Assembly: GCF_000510645.1 (NCBI RefSeq)
Contig: NZ_KI783301.1
Span: 1,370,705-1,434,704, forward strand
DNA length: 64,000 nt
Direction: 5' to 3'
DNA from: Thermicanus aegyptius DSM 12793
GTDB lineage: Bacteria > Bacillota > Bacilli > Thermicanales > Thermicanaceae
Numbering within the stretch: the first letter of the stretch is position 1; every line of letters starts with the position of its first letter. Position numbers and translations under genes: made by a program. Below the pieces are notes generated by a model, which saw nothing but the letters and a program-made list of their open reading frames with translations, was not told the origin of the DNA and did no database searches. Below, one piece after another: positions 18,181 through 27,985 of this stretch.

Positions 18181-19287
18181 ATGGAGATTTTCCGAGCCAT
18201 GGGAGAGTATGAATATGAACAGGTCGTATTTTGCCATGATGAAAATTCCGGGCTAAAGGCCATCATCGCCATTCACGACACGACGTTGGGCCCCGCATTA
18301 GGCGGCTGTAGGATGTGGAATTATGCCACTGAGGAAGAGGCGATTATAGATGCTTTAAGGTTAGCTCGCGGGATGACCTACAAAAATGCTGCAGCCGGGT
18401 TAAATCTTGGTGGCGGGAAGTCGGTCATCATCGGGGATCCCAAAAAAGATAAAACAGAAGAGTTATTTAGAGCTTTTGGCCGTTGTGTCCAGAGTTTAAA
18501 TGGACGGTATATTACGGCAGAAGATGTGGGGACGACGGTAGCCGACATGGATATCATCCATGAAGAGACGGACTATGTGACAGGGATATCGCCTGCCTTC
18601 GGCTCGAGCGGAAATCCGTCTCCCGTAACCGCATACGGGGTATACAAGGGGATGAAGGCTGCCGCATTGAAAGCTTTCGGAACCGATTCGCTGCATGGCC
18701 TAACCATTGCGGTGCAGGGAGTGGGGAATGTTTCTTACCACTTGATGAAACATCTCCATGAAGAAGGGGCGAAGCTGATCGTTACCGATATTTATGAGGA
18801 GAATGTCGGCAGAGCTGTTCGCGATTTTGGGGCAAAAGCGGTTGGCGTCGAGGAAATTTATCAGGTTGACGCAGATATTTTTTCGCCGAATGCGTTGGGG
18901 GGGATTATTAACGATGAGACGATTCCCCTCCTGAAAGCAAAAGTGATCGCCGGCGCAGCCAATAACCAATTGAAGGAAGAACGGCATGGAGATCTCCTCA
19001 TGGAGAAGGGGATTATCTATGCACCGGATTTTGTGATTAATGCAGGTGGCGTGATCAATGTTGCGGATGAATTAAACGGGTATAACCGGGAGCGGGCGAT
19101 GAAAAAGGTGGAACTTATCTATGATAATATCTTGAAGGTATTTGAGATTTCCGATCGGGACGGCATTCCTCATTATAAAGCCGCCAACCGCATGGCGGAG
19201 GAGAGAATCGCTAAAGTCAGTAAATCTCGTCAAACATTTCTCCGGGATAGCAAAAACATCTTAAATCATCTGAAGCATCGGGGATAA
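18181..19287 (+). CDS. ldh: Leucine dehydrogenase
   Basis: NAD-dependent enzyme that deaminates leucine, valine and isoleucine to their 2-keto acids, feeding the branched-chain dehydrogenase complex. The 368-residue length matches. The Glu/Leu/Phe/Val dehydrogenase motifs are present: [11 protein letters not shown], the catalytic lysine in [17 protein letters not shown], and the NAD fold in [12 protein letters not shown] (around residue 179). AAAGGAGG lies 7 to 8 bases before the ATG. It is followed by lpdV after 40 bases. In many Bacilli it is part of a ptb-bcd-buk-lpdV-bkd operon; ptb and buk are not between these genes here. Confidence 0.93.
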   Translation: MEIFRAMGEYEYEQVVFCHDENSGLKAIIAIHDTTLGPALGGCRMWNYATEEEAIIDALRLARGMTYKNAAAGLNLGGGKSVIIGDPKKDKTEELFRAFGRCVQSLNGRYITAEDVGTTVADMDIIHEETDYVTGISPAFGSSGNPSPVTAYGVYKGMKAAALKAFGTDSLHGLTIAVQGVGNVSYHLMKHLHEEGAKLIVTDIYEENVGRAVRDFGAKAVGVEEIYQVDADIFSPNALGGIINDETIPLLKAKVIAGAANNQLKEERHGDLLMEKGIIYAPDFVINAGGVINVADELNGYNRERAMKKVELIYDNILKVFEISDRDGIPHYKAANRMAEERIAKVSKSRQTFLRDSKNILNHLKHRG

Positions 19288-19327
19288 AAACAAACAAGAA
19301 ATTGAACGATCGTAGGGAGGAATGAAA

Positions 19328-20758
19328 ATGTCCCAAGAAATTCAAGAAGTCGATGTGGCCATCATCGGAGGAGGTCCGGGCGGTTATGTGGCAGCGATTC
19401 GCGCCGCACAATTAGGTTTAAAGGCAGCTCTGGTGGAGAAGGAGAAATTGGGAGGAATCTGCCTTCATAAGGGGTGTATCCCAACAAAAACGTTGCTGCG
19501 TAGTGCTGAGATTTATCATGAGGCAAAGGAAGGAAGAAAATACGGCATTCTCATGGATGCTTTATCGATCGATTTTGCTCAGGTTCAAAGGCGAAAAGAA
19601 GAGATCGTAGAACAGTTACATAAGGGAATTCAGTTTCTCCTGAAGAAGGGTAAGATTTCCGTTTACGAGGGGTACGGCCGCATTCTAGGCCCTTCCATCT
19701 TTTCGCCTCAGGCAGGCGCGGTTTCCATAACGAAAGAAAACGGAGAGTCTGAGATCGTTTATCCCCGGCACGTGATCATCGCCACCGGTTCACGGCCTCG
19801 TCTCCTCCCTGGGCTTCCCTTTGACGGTGAGAAGGTGATGACCAGTGATGAGGCTTTAATGATGCAGAAGTTGCCGAAATCGATCCTTATTGTGGGGGGA
19901 GGCGTGATCGGTGTGGAATGGGCTTCCCTCCTCTCCGATTTTGGCGTAGAAGTTACCATTGTTGAATCTATGGATCGCATTCTTCCCTTTGAGGATGAGG
20001 AAATCAGCAAGGAGATGACCCGTATTTTCAAAAAGAGAAAGGTTAATATTTTAACAAAGGTGAAGCTCCTTCCTGAAACAGTGAACCTGGAGGGGGACGG
20101 AGTTACGGCAAAAGGGATTCAGGAAGGGAAGGAAATCGAATTTCATGCGGAAAAGATGTTGGTTTCCGTGGGAAGAGCAGCCAACGTAGAGGATATCGGC
20201 CTCGAAAACACCTCAATTGAGGTAGATCAGGGTGTAATCAAGGTGAATTCCTTTTATCAAACGAAGGAACCCCATATCTACGCCATCGGTGATTGTATCG
20301 GGGGATTGCAACTGGCCCATGTGGCTTCCCATGAAGGGATTGTGGCCGTGGAGCATATCGCCGGGTTACATCCTGATCCGATCAATTACGCCCATGTTCC
20401 CAAATGTACCTATAGCCGTCCACAGGTGGCCAGCGTAGGACTTACGGAGAAAGAGGCGATTGAGAGAGGGCATAGAGTAAAAACCGGAAAGGTTCAGTTT
20501 AGAGCGATTGGTAAAGCCTTAATCAAAGGAGAACCGGATGGGTTTGCAAAAATCGTCATGGACGAAAAAACAAAAGATCTCTTAGGGGTTCATCTGATTG
20601 GCCCGGAGGTAACGGAACTTATCTCCGAATCTGCGTTGGGTCTGTTCTTAAACGCCACCCCTTGGGAAATCCATCATTCCATCCATCCCCATCCAACCCT
20701 CTCCGAGATAATGGCAGAGGCGGCGATGGCGATTGAAGGGGAATCGATCCACGGGTAA
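19328..20758 (+). CDS. lpdV: Dihydrolipoamide dehydrogenase (branched-chain 2-oxoacid dehydrogenase E3)
   Basis: FAD-dependent E3 subunit that reoxidises lipoyl groups. FAD motif GGGPGGYVAA, redox-active pair in GGICLHKGCIPTKT, NAD motif IVGGGVIGVEWAS, second FAD motif YAIGDC, and the C-terminal interface HPHPTLSE with its catalytic histidine are all visible. The ATG at 19328 (476 residues) is preferred over 19322 because AGGGAGGA would otherwise abut the start. Position after leucine dehydrogenase indicates the bkd operon, but the expected E1 and E2 genes do not follow; the operon is interrupted within 25 bases by a repeat and IS remnants. Confidence 0.92.
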   Translation: MSQEIQEVDVAIIGGGPGGYVAAIRAAQLGLKAALVEKEKLGGICLHKGCIPTKTLLRSAEIYHEAKEGRKYGILMDALSIDFAQVQRRKEEIVEQLHKGIQFLLKKGKISVYEGYGRILGPSIFSPQAGAVSITKENGESEIVYPRHVIIATGSRPRLLPGLPFDGEKVMTSDEALMMQKLPKSILIVGGGVIGVEWASLLSDFGVEVTIVESMDRILPFEDEEISKEMTRIFKKRKVNILTKVKLLPETVNLEGDGVTAKGIQEGKEIEFHAEKMLVSVGRAANVEDIGLENTSIEVDQGVIKVNSFYQTKEPHIYAIGDCIGGLQLAHVASHEGIVAVEHIAGLHPDPINYAHVPKCTYSRPQVASVGLTEKEAIERGHRVKTGKVQFRAIGKALIKGEPDGFAKIVMDEKTKDLLGVHLIGPEVTELISESALGLFLNATPWEIHHSIHPHPTLSEIMAEAAMAIEGESIHG

Positions 20759-20781
20759 GAGACTCGCTAGATCAAAGGGTT

Positions 20782-20942
20782 AAAGGAGCTATTCCTGTAA
20801 TGAATTAAACCCGCTAACATATCAATCCCATATATTCACTCTTCGTCAAATATTATCCTTAAGCGCTTCGTGCGTCAAAGATGAAATCATGAGAAAAAGC
20901 GAGAAAAACGAAGAAAACATTAATTAATTGAGGGAGGTGTAC
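20782..20942. repeat. Interspersed repeat, intact copy (about 160 bases)
   Basis: Starts AAAGGAGCTATTCCTGTAA, passes through a CCCGCTAACATATC block and ends with a ribosome-site-like GAGGGAGG. The second copy is split: its left 27 bases are at 40226-40252 and its right part at 41916-42043, with an IS110-type element between them. Both copies contain ATGAAATCATGAGAAAAAGC and run directly up to an open frame: an IS3-type transposase here, the AlbA_2/NB-ARC gene there. It may be a mobile-element end or a shared leader. Identity unknown. Confidence 0.75.
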
Positions 20943-20945
20943 CAG

Positions 20946-21424
20946 TCAAACACAAGATTTTGGGCGAGCCGCGGGCGTCACTCCGTCAAAGGCCCTCTGC
21001 AAGGAACTCGGTATCTCAAGAAGCGGATTCTACGCTTTTCTGAAGCAGAGATATAAATCGGGACGAACCCATAAAGAAGCTGATCCGAGAGAGATACCAT
21101 CAATACAACGGGATTTACGGTTACAGCCAAATCCAACTGTTCATGATGCACGTTCACGGTGTGCTCGCTAATCATAAGAAGGTACTTCGCCTCATGCAAG
21201 AGATGGGTCTTCAATCCCGAACGCACCGAAAATGGCGTAAAACCTACGCTTCAAGCGCTGGTAGTCGGGTTGCTGAAAACTTGCTTCAACGGAATTTTAA
21301 AGCAGGGAGGCCTAATCAGAAATGGGTAACGGATGTTACACAATATCGAGTGCTCGATACATGGCTATATCTATCTGAAATTAAGGATTTGTACAATTGT
21401 CAACGTCAATTGAATCCTCACTAA
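20946..21424 (+). pseudogene. IS3-family transposase (OrfB) remnant
   Basis: The opening frame reads TPSKALCKELGISRSGFYAF, an IS3-type OrfB start. It shifts frame near 21080 into RYHQYNGIYGYSQIQLFM, VLRLMQEMGLQSRTHRKWRK and NQKWVTDVTQYRV, followed by LYLSEIKDLYNC. This is the first half of the DDE integrase domain, with the first catalytic aspartate in WVTD. The reading ends where the IS5-type element begins (21425). Frameshifted and truncated, so inactive. Confidence 0.85.
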
Positions 21425-22297
21425 GAATCTATCCGAAAACCTCTGCACGGTGGAAACAAATCCAGGCGCAAGCAAAGTGGAGCATCGCCTCGTAGTTTTC
21501 CACTTTCTTCTCCCAACGAATGAGTAGGGGGCGTAAACGGTTGATCCAAGAGTGGGTTCGTTCGCCCCCCATCGCCGTGCCCGGTATCCCGAAATCGTTG
21601 CCTTCTCTTCACCACGCGAACGCAAATGAAGGACGTATCCCAGCTCGGCCACTTGTTCCCGAATGATCGGATAGTCGTATCCCTTATCTAGGCACAAATG
21701 CTGCGGGTTTCTTTTCGTCCGGTTCCGGTCGTGGTGCAATCGGCTCAGACAGCGTGGGCTTGAGCAGTTTCATATCGTGGAGATTCACCCCATCGACGAC
21801 GGCGCCCAAGGGCATGCCGCGTCCATCCGTCCACAGACTCCGTTTCGTGCCACGCTTGCCGCGATCCGTCGGGTTAGGTCCCGTTCCTTTTTCCCCTCAA
21901 GCGGCTTGGTCATGGCTCTGTCCACCGCTGCTAGGTCCATTCGATGCTTTTGGCTTCATCGCACGCCTGTAACCCCGCTTTCCACATGCGTTTGAACACG
22001 CCTTGCTTCCGCCAATACTGAAAACGATTATGTACCGTACTGGCGGCCTCCATCTGACGAGGCATCGCAGCACGTAAAAGATCACCGTCATCGCCTGACG
22101 ATCGTCCATACGCGGACGACCGCCTTTCGGTTTTGGCGGTTCCTTCTGTAGCAAGGATTGGACTTTCTCTCACAGTTCATCGGGAATCGAAAAGGGTTGC
22201 TTCGATTCATGACGATCTCCTCCAAGTGCTTCTCTTGAAGGAGTTCGACATTTTTCACCGTTTTCCTACTTGCTCAAAATAGTTTTCGGATAGGCTC
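21425..22297 (-). mobile_element. Decayed IS5-family element with terminal inverted repeats
   Basis: The ends GAATCTATCCGAAAAC (21425-21440) and the reverse complement of 22282-22297 (GAGCCTATCCGAAAAC) match at 14 of 16 positions, and both are flanked by TAA (21422-21424, 22298-22300), fitting a 3-base target duplication. The minus strand encodes an IS5-type transposase in fragments: LQKEPPKPKGGRPRMDDRQA near 22100, NRFQYWRKQGVFKRMWKAGL near 21990, and LCLDKGYDYPIIREQVAELG near 21660. At least three frame changes separate the pieces. Total about 873 bases. Inactive. Confidence 0.87.
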
Positions 22298-22591
22298 TAA
22301 CTTAACCTATAAAAACATTTAGAGGGTGGTCCCGATGAAAGAGTTCAGGTGTGCAGGTAATATTCCGAATATCCTTTTCACAAGAGCTTCCTCCATTTTT
22401 GGTGTTTTGGTTGGCAAACATTACTTTATCAAGGGAGAAGCTCTTTTTCTAGGTTCTTTTTTCCATTTCTTATTCTTATGCCTACGGAGAATTTTACACT
22501 AACGGTAAGCTGTAAGCATGGAGAGAATGTGCTGAAAGCTATATTTCGGGATCATTGGTAGTCAAGAGTTCATTTTGGAGGAACGGGGTCG
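22298..22591. other. Gap without recognisable gene
   Basis: About 290 bases between the IS5-type element and the IclR-type gene. A short frame starts at ATG 22335 (MKEFRCAGNIPNILF) but is not recognised. A ribosome site GGAGGAACGGGG precedes the next gene. Nothing else can be supported. Confidence 0.4.
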
Positions 22592-23347
22592 ATGGTGAAC
22601 AATTATTGGGTTCCTGCTTTGGAGCGGGCACAGGAAGTAATCGATTTAATTTGCAATCAATCCGGAAAATTAAAAATGTCGGATATTCAAAAGAAATTAA
22701 AAATCAGCAAAAGCACCCTGTTTAATCTATTGCGTACTATGGAAACGCTCAGGTGGATAACAAAGGACCAGAACGATTGTTACAGTCCGGGCGTACGACT
22801 GGGAATATGGGGTAACTCCTATTTCCAGCAGTTTGATCTGGTCAATTTATTTATGAAGGAAGCGGTTCCCATAAGGGATATGCTTAAACTATCCGTTCAG
22901 CTTGCAAGATTGGAAGGAAACCAGGTTTTATACCTGGCTAAAGTGGAAGCACCGTCGCAAGTTCAAATGGTAGCGGGCCCGGGATTCAGGATGCCTGCCC
23001 ATGCGACCGGTCTGGGAAAAATGCTGTTATCCGCGCTTGATAAGCAAGTATTGGATCGTTTATATCCTGAAGAAATGCTGGTTCGGATGACATCTTTAAC
23101 ATTGAATCGGAAATCAAAGTTGATCGACCAGTTAACGATTATTCAGAAACAGGGCTATGCTGTTGACTTGCAGGAAGGTGTCATGGGCTTCTGTTGTGTG
23201 GCGGCACCCGTATATGAAGTAAACGGATTGATGATCGCCGCCGTAAGTGTTTCAATTCACTCACATCTCTGGAGTGAAAAATCTGACATATATAAGATAG
23301 AAATACTGTCATTGTCACAAAGGATTTCAATGAATCTGAATTACTAA
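22592..23347 (+). CDS. IclR-family transcriptional regulator
   Basis: A 251-residue regulator: N-terminal winged helix (ALERAQEVIDLICNQSGKLK; SDIQKKLKISKSTLFNLLRT), then the IclR effector domain with MPAHATGLGKMLLSAL, GYAVDLQEGVMGFCCVAAPV and NGLMIAAVSVSI, all standard family segments. The start ATG at 22592 has GGAGGAACGGGG upstream. It precedes, in the same orientation, a broken dehydrogenase gene, a peptide-type ABC transporter, an SDR enzyme and a hydantoinase-type gene, and probably controlled that catabolic block. Effector unknown. Confidence 0.9.
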   Translation: MVNNYWVPALERAQEVIDLICNQSGKLKMSDIQKKLKISKSTLFNLLRTMETLRWITKDQNDCYSPGVRLGIWGNSYFQQFDLVNLFMKEAVPIRDMLKLSVQLARLEGNQVLYLAKVEAPSQVQMVAGPGFRMPAHATGLGKMLLSALDKQVLDRLYPEEMLVRMTSLTLNRKSKLIDQLTIIQKQGYAVDLQEGVMGFCCVAAPVYEVNGLMIAAVSVSIHSHLWSEKSDIYKIEILSLSQRISMNLNY

Positions 23348-23569
23348 GTCATTAAATATGTACATGGGAAGGCAGGGCGATTCGATCCTGAAAGGATTTC
23401 CCTACCTTACATGTTTGATTTTCTAACATAAAATTTCATCTTTCTATTGACTTCTCTTAAATTCAGGTGATATTATTTTAATAAGTTCATTAATATGTAT
23501 TTAGTTCAAAATAAAGAACCATTAACGTCATGTTAGTTGACGTAGAATTGAATGGAGGAGAGTAAGTCT

Positions 23570-24446
23570 ATGCATTTGAAAGACAATAATGGGTTTTTCC
23601 ATCGAATGAAATCGATTGGATGAGTTGGACTGGGAAGTATGGGTATACCTGTGGTCGAAAATTTGTTGAGTGCGGGCTATTCCTTGTGTGTTTATACCCG
23701 CACCCCCCAATAAGGTTCTCCCGTTAGTAGAACTGGGGGCTTGTACATTGCCAATCTCCACAAGCGGTTGCAGAACAAGCGGATGTTGTCTTTACAATGT
23801 TGTCTGAAAACGCGGCCTTGCATGATGCCATGGCAGATCGGGATGGTTTAATTGGACCGAACAAAATTGTTGTGAATATGAGTACGATTAGTCCTGATGA
23901 AACGCTTTAAGTTGGCAGCGGAAATTGAACGGGCGGGCGCTTCATTTCTGGAAGCGCCGGTATCCGGTTCGGTAACAGGGACAATTGGTGATTTTGGTTG
24001 GGGAAACCAGGACGTTCTCGAATAAATGCTAGGAGATATTCGATGTGCTAGGCAAAACAACGATTCATTTCGGAGAAATTGGTGCCAGCAGCCAAGAGAA
24101 ACTGGTCATCAATCTCCTGCTGGGCATTACGGTGCTAGGAATTTCCGAAGTCTTATTGTTGGCTGAGAAAATCAACCTGGACCGGGAACTGGTCATGCAG
24201 ATGATGTCTGAATCCGCATTATCCTCTCCGCTTCTGGCTATCAAGAAAGAGCAGCCAGTCCTGAAGGAACATTTTCCTTCAGCCTTTGCTCTCAAGTGGA
24301 TGGCTAAGGATTTGGCACTGGCTGTCGAAGCGGCCGATCAACTCCAAACCGAACTGCCCCTTACCGCTACTGCTTTCACCCATTTTCAGTCGGCAAGAGG
24401 GACAGGTAAGGTGACTTGGATGTTTCCGGCATCTATCTGTACCTGA
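23570..24446 (+). pseudogene. 3-Hydroxyisobutyrate dehydrogenase-family gene, broken
   Basis: A start with GGAGGAG at 23554-23560 leads into an NAD-binding opening, VGLGSMGIPVVENLLSAG, interrupted just before it by a TGA. Further pieces are in other frames: a DVVFTMLSENAALHDAM-like stretch near 23790 and, from 24044, IHFGEIGASSQEKLVINLLL and ALKWMAKDLALAVEAADQL, the C-terminal helical domain with the conserved GxxGxGxxxKxxNN-type region altered to GASSQEKLVINLL. At least three disruptions are needed. In the family these enzymes oxidise small 3-hydroxyacids or reduce tartronate semialdehyde. Confidence 0.8.
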
Positions 24447-25181
24447 AGGAAGAGTATGGAAGAGTATGTTAATAAAAATGTCCCGATTGAATATGGAAAA
24501 TAATTCAAGTTATACACAGTGCCAGACATCCTACAAGAAGAAGTTGATTGTGTCGATTTGCAAATTGACAGTTGACCGTGCGGAAAAATAACATATCATT
24601 CCCGTTTCCAGAACGAAAGACTTGGCTACAGGATATCTGTCTTGCGCCAAATGTCAAAGAACTAATTATTTCCAATATCGGAGGCAAGGAGTCAATAGAA
24701 ATTCGAAGGCACGTTCAGATGGTTTTACAGGATTCATTTTCGTCCTTGCCATCAAAAGGTAAAGGACATTCTGATGGAACCTTTGATCATACATAGTAAA
24801 AAGGACATCTAGAAGGGAGGAAAAGGTAGAAAAAAATCAGACTGATCAATATGGTGAGGACGACCGTTCTAGATCCGGAACTTGTGGCTCTTGGTGAGGA
24901 GACATAGGCGCAGGACGGTTCGGAACAGGCAGAATTTGTTTGAGGACGTAACATGTGCGAGACCATTAGCGTGATGTATCTTGGGAAATTTTCTGAGTAA
25001 GGAGCCAATGAACAAATATTCTACAATCCGTATTCTTCGTAGAGAAGTGATAAGGCAATCCGTCCATCTCCGGGATGTATCTTTTGTTCGCGATGTTCCT
25101 GAATAGTTCTTGTGTCAATTGGTTCCCGATCATTTTTGCGGCATGTCACAATTTATTCATTACAAACATGGAGGTTGAAGA
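24447..25181. other. Non-coding stretch with gene remnants
   Basis: About 735 bases without an intact gene. One short frame near 24700 reads EIRRHVQMVLQDSFSSLPSK, which resembles the Q-loop region of an oligopeptide ABC ATPase (compare QMQMVFQDPFRSLNP in the gene at 29812), so it may be a relic of a lost transporter gene. The rest shows no recognised coding. The final 30 bases hold the ribosome site ATGGAGGTTG before the receptor gene. Confidence 0.4.
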
Positions 25182-26837
25182 ATGAAAAAGCTGATTTGTA
25201 TTGCATTTGCTTTGGTATGTTCCATTGCCATATTAACAGGTTGTTTTTCCGAACCGAGTTCGAACGATGCGGCTTCTTCTATGCCATCCGCTGCTTCCTC
25301 CGTTTCCCCGTCGGAAAACACGGCTGGGAATACTCTTGTGATTGCGGCCGTGAAGACTCCGCCTGGTATCGATCACGATTTCCACATCGCGCTTGAATCC
25401 CACGAGATGCGTGCCAACATCGAAGAGACGCTCCTTCGCTACAAGCTGGTGGAAGCGAACGGGATTCGTACCGAGGACTTCAATACCTTGGAAGGCGCCC
25501 TGGCCGAGTCATGGGAGCTCTCGCCGGACAAACGAACCATCACCTTCCATTTGCGCAAGGGTGTGATGAGCGCCGCTGGTAACGAACTCACTGCAGATGA
25601 TGTCAAATATACATGGGATCGTTCCATCGCGCTGAATGCCATCGGCAACTTCTACTTTGGTACTGTGCTACGGACCGGAGGACAGGCTATCACGCCGGAC
25701 AGTTATAAGGTGATCGACAAATACACTATCTCGCTAACCACGAAGGAACCTCACCCTCTCATCGAGCGGATCTGGGTTAACACAGACCTGGGAATTTTGG
25801 ACTCGAAGGAAGTCAAGAAGCATGCAACTTCTGACGATCCATGGGCGACCAAGTGGCTGGCTAACCATTCCGCATCCTTTGGCGCCTATAAGGTCACAGA
25901 ATGGTCTCCGGGACAGCAAGTCGTGCTGGAGGCGAACGAGAAATACTACCGAGGCGTTCCAGAAATCAAGAAGGTCATCTACAAGGAAGTTCCCTCATCT
26001 GCTAACCGGGTGGCCCTTCTGAGCAACGGATCTGTTGACATGGCCGAATGGCTCCTGCCCCGTGAGCGCAAGCAATTGGCAACCACGCCTGGCGTGAAGA
26101 TCGAGAGTGTTCCCGGCAATTACATCCTGCGCATTCAGATGAACCCGAACATCGCCCCATTCGACAAGAAGGAAGTTCGGCAGGCGCTGAACTATGCGGT
26201 CAATGTAGAGGACATCATCAAGACCGTGTACTTCGGCGAAGCAAAGCCATCCAAAAGCATTATTAACTCCACATATCCGGGTTACACGTCGGAGTATTTC
26301 CCATACCAGTACAACGTAGACAAGGCGCGTCAGCTCTTGGCTCAGGCCGGATACGCTAATGGTTTGAAAATTAAATTGTCCTACGATGCCAGTGATCAGG
26401 AATACGAACAGATCGCAATTCTGATTAAGTCGCAGTTGGCAAAGGTCGGTGTGGATGTTGAGCTCGACAAGGTGCCGGGTGCCAATTATTACGAGCGCAT
26501 GGGCAAGCGGGAGTTCGCCTTCTTCTTCTTCAAGGACATGGCCATTGTACCGGACGCAGGCTACATCACGTCCTTGTGGATTAAGTCCGACTCATTCATC
26601 AACTATGGTGGCTATAAGAATCCCGAAGTTGATCGCCTAATCACAGAGGGCATGACTGTCACCGACCAGGCTAAGCGTCTAGAGATCTATAAACAGGTCC
26701 AGAAGCTGGTGATCGATGACGCCCCTTGGCTCTTCCTAGTCGAACCAGGGTTCCACCTCCCAATGAAGGACAAGTGGAAGGGCTTTGCATGGTACACCCC
26801 CAATACACTGCGGTATCGTGATCTTTCAACGAACTGA
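25182..26837 (+). CDS. Peptide/nickel-type ABC transporter substrate-binding lipoprotein
   Basis: A 551-residue extracytoplasmic receptor of the SBP_bac_5 family. N-terminal lipoprotein signal MKKLICIAFALVCSIAILTGC with lipobox LTGC, then a Ser/Ala-rich linker. The family signatures are visible: ALAESWELSPDKRTITFHLR (near residue 100), ELTADDVKYTWDRS, and QALNYAVNVEDIIKTVYFGE in the middle. It starts a five-gene transporter set continuing with two permeases and two ATPases in the same orientation. Ligand is unknown: peptide, opine-like or heterocyclic compounds are all possible for this family, and the nearby hydantoinase hints at a cyclic amide. Confidence 0.92.
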   Translation: MKKLICIAFALVCSIAILTGCFSEPSSNDAASSMPSAASSVSPSENTAGNTLVIAAVKTPPGIDHDFHIALESHEMRANIEETLLRYKLVEANGIRTEDFNTLEGALAESWELSPDKRTITFHLRKGVMSAAGNELTADDVKYTWDRSIALNAIGNFYFGTVLRTGGQAITPDSYKVIDKYTISLTTKEPHPLIERIWVNTDLGILDSKEVKKHATSDDPWATKWLANHSASFGAYKVTEWSPGQQVVLEANEKYYRGVPEIKKVIYKEVPSSANRVALLSNGSVDMAEWLLPRERKQLATTPGVKIESVPGNYILRIQMNPNIAPFDKKEVRQALNYAVNVEDIIKTVYFGEAKPSKSIINSTYPGYTSEYFPYQYNVDKARQLLAQAGYANGLKIKLSYDASDQEYEQIAILIKSQLAKVGVDVELDKVPGANYYERMGKREFAFFFFKDMAIVPDAGYITSLWIKSDSFINYGGYKNPEVDRLITEGMTVTDQAKRLEIYKQVQKLVIDDAPWLFLVEPGFHLPMKDKWKGFAWYTPNTLRYRDLSTN

Positions 26838-26933
26838 TCGCCGTCCGCAAGGTATGATGGAAAAAGATTCCTTATGACGGATGGGTGCAGGGCCCGATGT
26901 GCCCTTACCCCCGCACGGAAGGAGAGAACTGTA

Positions 26934-27944
26934 TTGAATCTTCCATGGTACATCCTACGGCGTTTACTCATGTTGATACCGCAACTCTTGGGGATCTCGA
27001 TCGTTACCTTTATACTTGTACGAATGCTGCCGGGCAATCCGGCCACTCTGATTCTGGGCCCAACAGCGACGAAGGATGCTGTTGCGGCACTGTCAGCCAA
27101 GATGGGGCTCGATCAACCGGTTTGGATACAATATGTCTTTTACCTACGGAATCTGTTTAAAGGCGACCTGGGTATGTCATGGTATACGACCAACCCTGTA
27201 CTGTCCGACCTCTTGTCCCGGGCGCCGGCCACCTTGGAACTGATCACGGTGGCCATGCTTTTGGCGATATGCATTGCCGTTCCACTAGGTGTAGTTGCAG
27301 CCCGGCGCCCCGGTGGCATTGTGGATCGGTTTGTGAGTTGCTACAGCTTACTCGGAGGTGCCATGGCCGACTTTTGGTTTGGCCTCCTGTTAATCTTTTT
27401 CTTCTTTTTCAAGCTACATTTGGCGCCGGCACCCCTGGGACGCTTCCCTCCGGATCAGCTTCCGCCGATGTTCATCACGGGATCCTACCTAGTGGACAGC
27501 CTGCTGACACTAAATTGGACCGGATTGCGGTCGGCTTTTTCGCAACTGGCCTTACCCGCATTGACTCTTGCCCTGGTGAACGCAGGGATTATCTTGAAGC
27601 ACACACGTTCCACGATGGGAGAGGTACTACTTAGCAAATACATTAATTATGCCAACCTGATGGGGCTCCGGCCGCGGCAAATTACCTGGGCTGCCCTGCG
27701 CAATACCCTTGCGCCCGTAGTGACCATCATCGGCGTTCTTTATACCTACCTACTCGGTGGGGCGGTTCTGGTGGAATCGATTTTCTCTTGGGGCGGCATC
27801 GGCCAATATGCCGTGCAGTCCGTGATCAATTCTGATTACGCCGCAGTCCAGGGATTTGTCCTAGTGTCGGCAAGTTTCACGCTATTGGTCAATTTGATTG
27901 TAGACCTGCTGTACCTAGCGATAGATCCTCGCATTTCGTATTAA
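26934..27944 (+). CDS. ABC transporter permease, DppB type
   Basis: First membrane subunit of the importer. With the TTG at 26934, 8 to 9 bases after GGAAGGAG, it begins LNLPWYILRRLLMLIPQLLG, the usual DppB opening, and has 336 residues. An open extension to 26874 has no ribosome site. Six membrane spans are suggested, with the ATPase-contacting loop seen as LMGLRPRQITWAALRNTLAP (the EAA-like region) and the C-terminal ESIFSWGGIGQYAVQSV. Second gene of the cluster. Confidence 0.92.
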   Translation: MNLPWYILRRLLMLIPQLLGISIVTFILVRMLPGNPATLILGPTATKDAVAALSAKMGLDQPVWIQYVFYLRNLFKGDLGMSWYTTNPVLSDLLSRAPATLELITVAMLLAICIAVPLGVVAARRPGGIVDRFVSCYSLLGGAMADFWFGLLLIFFFFFKLHLAPAPLGRFPPDQLPPMFITGSYLVDSLLTLNWTGLRSAFSQLALPALTLALVNAGIILKHTRSTMGEVLLSKYINYANLMGLRPRQITWAALRNTLAPVVTIIGVLYTYLLGGAVLVESIFSWGGIGQYAVQSVINSDYAAVQGFVLVSASFTLLVNLIVDLLYLAIDPRISY

Positions 27945-27985
27945 GGTCCTGCCCTAGTGGGGGGCTAGTAGTGGAGGAGTTGCTG

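Noticed and set aside
20861-20872. A third operator like TTAAGCGCTTCG in the repeat near 20865
   Set aside because: It lacks the GGTAAGCGCTTAATCT context of the two inositol-locus sites, is not fully palindromic to the same extent, and lies in a repeat leader with no metabolic gene behind it.
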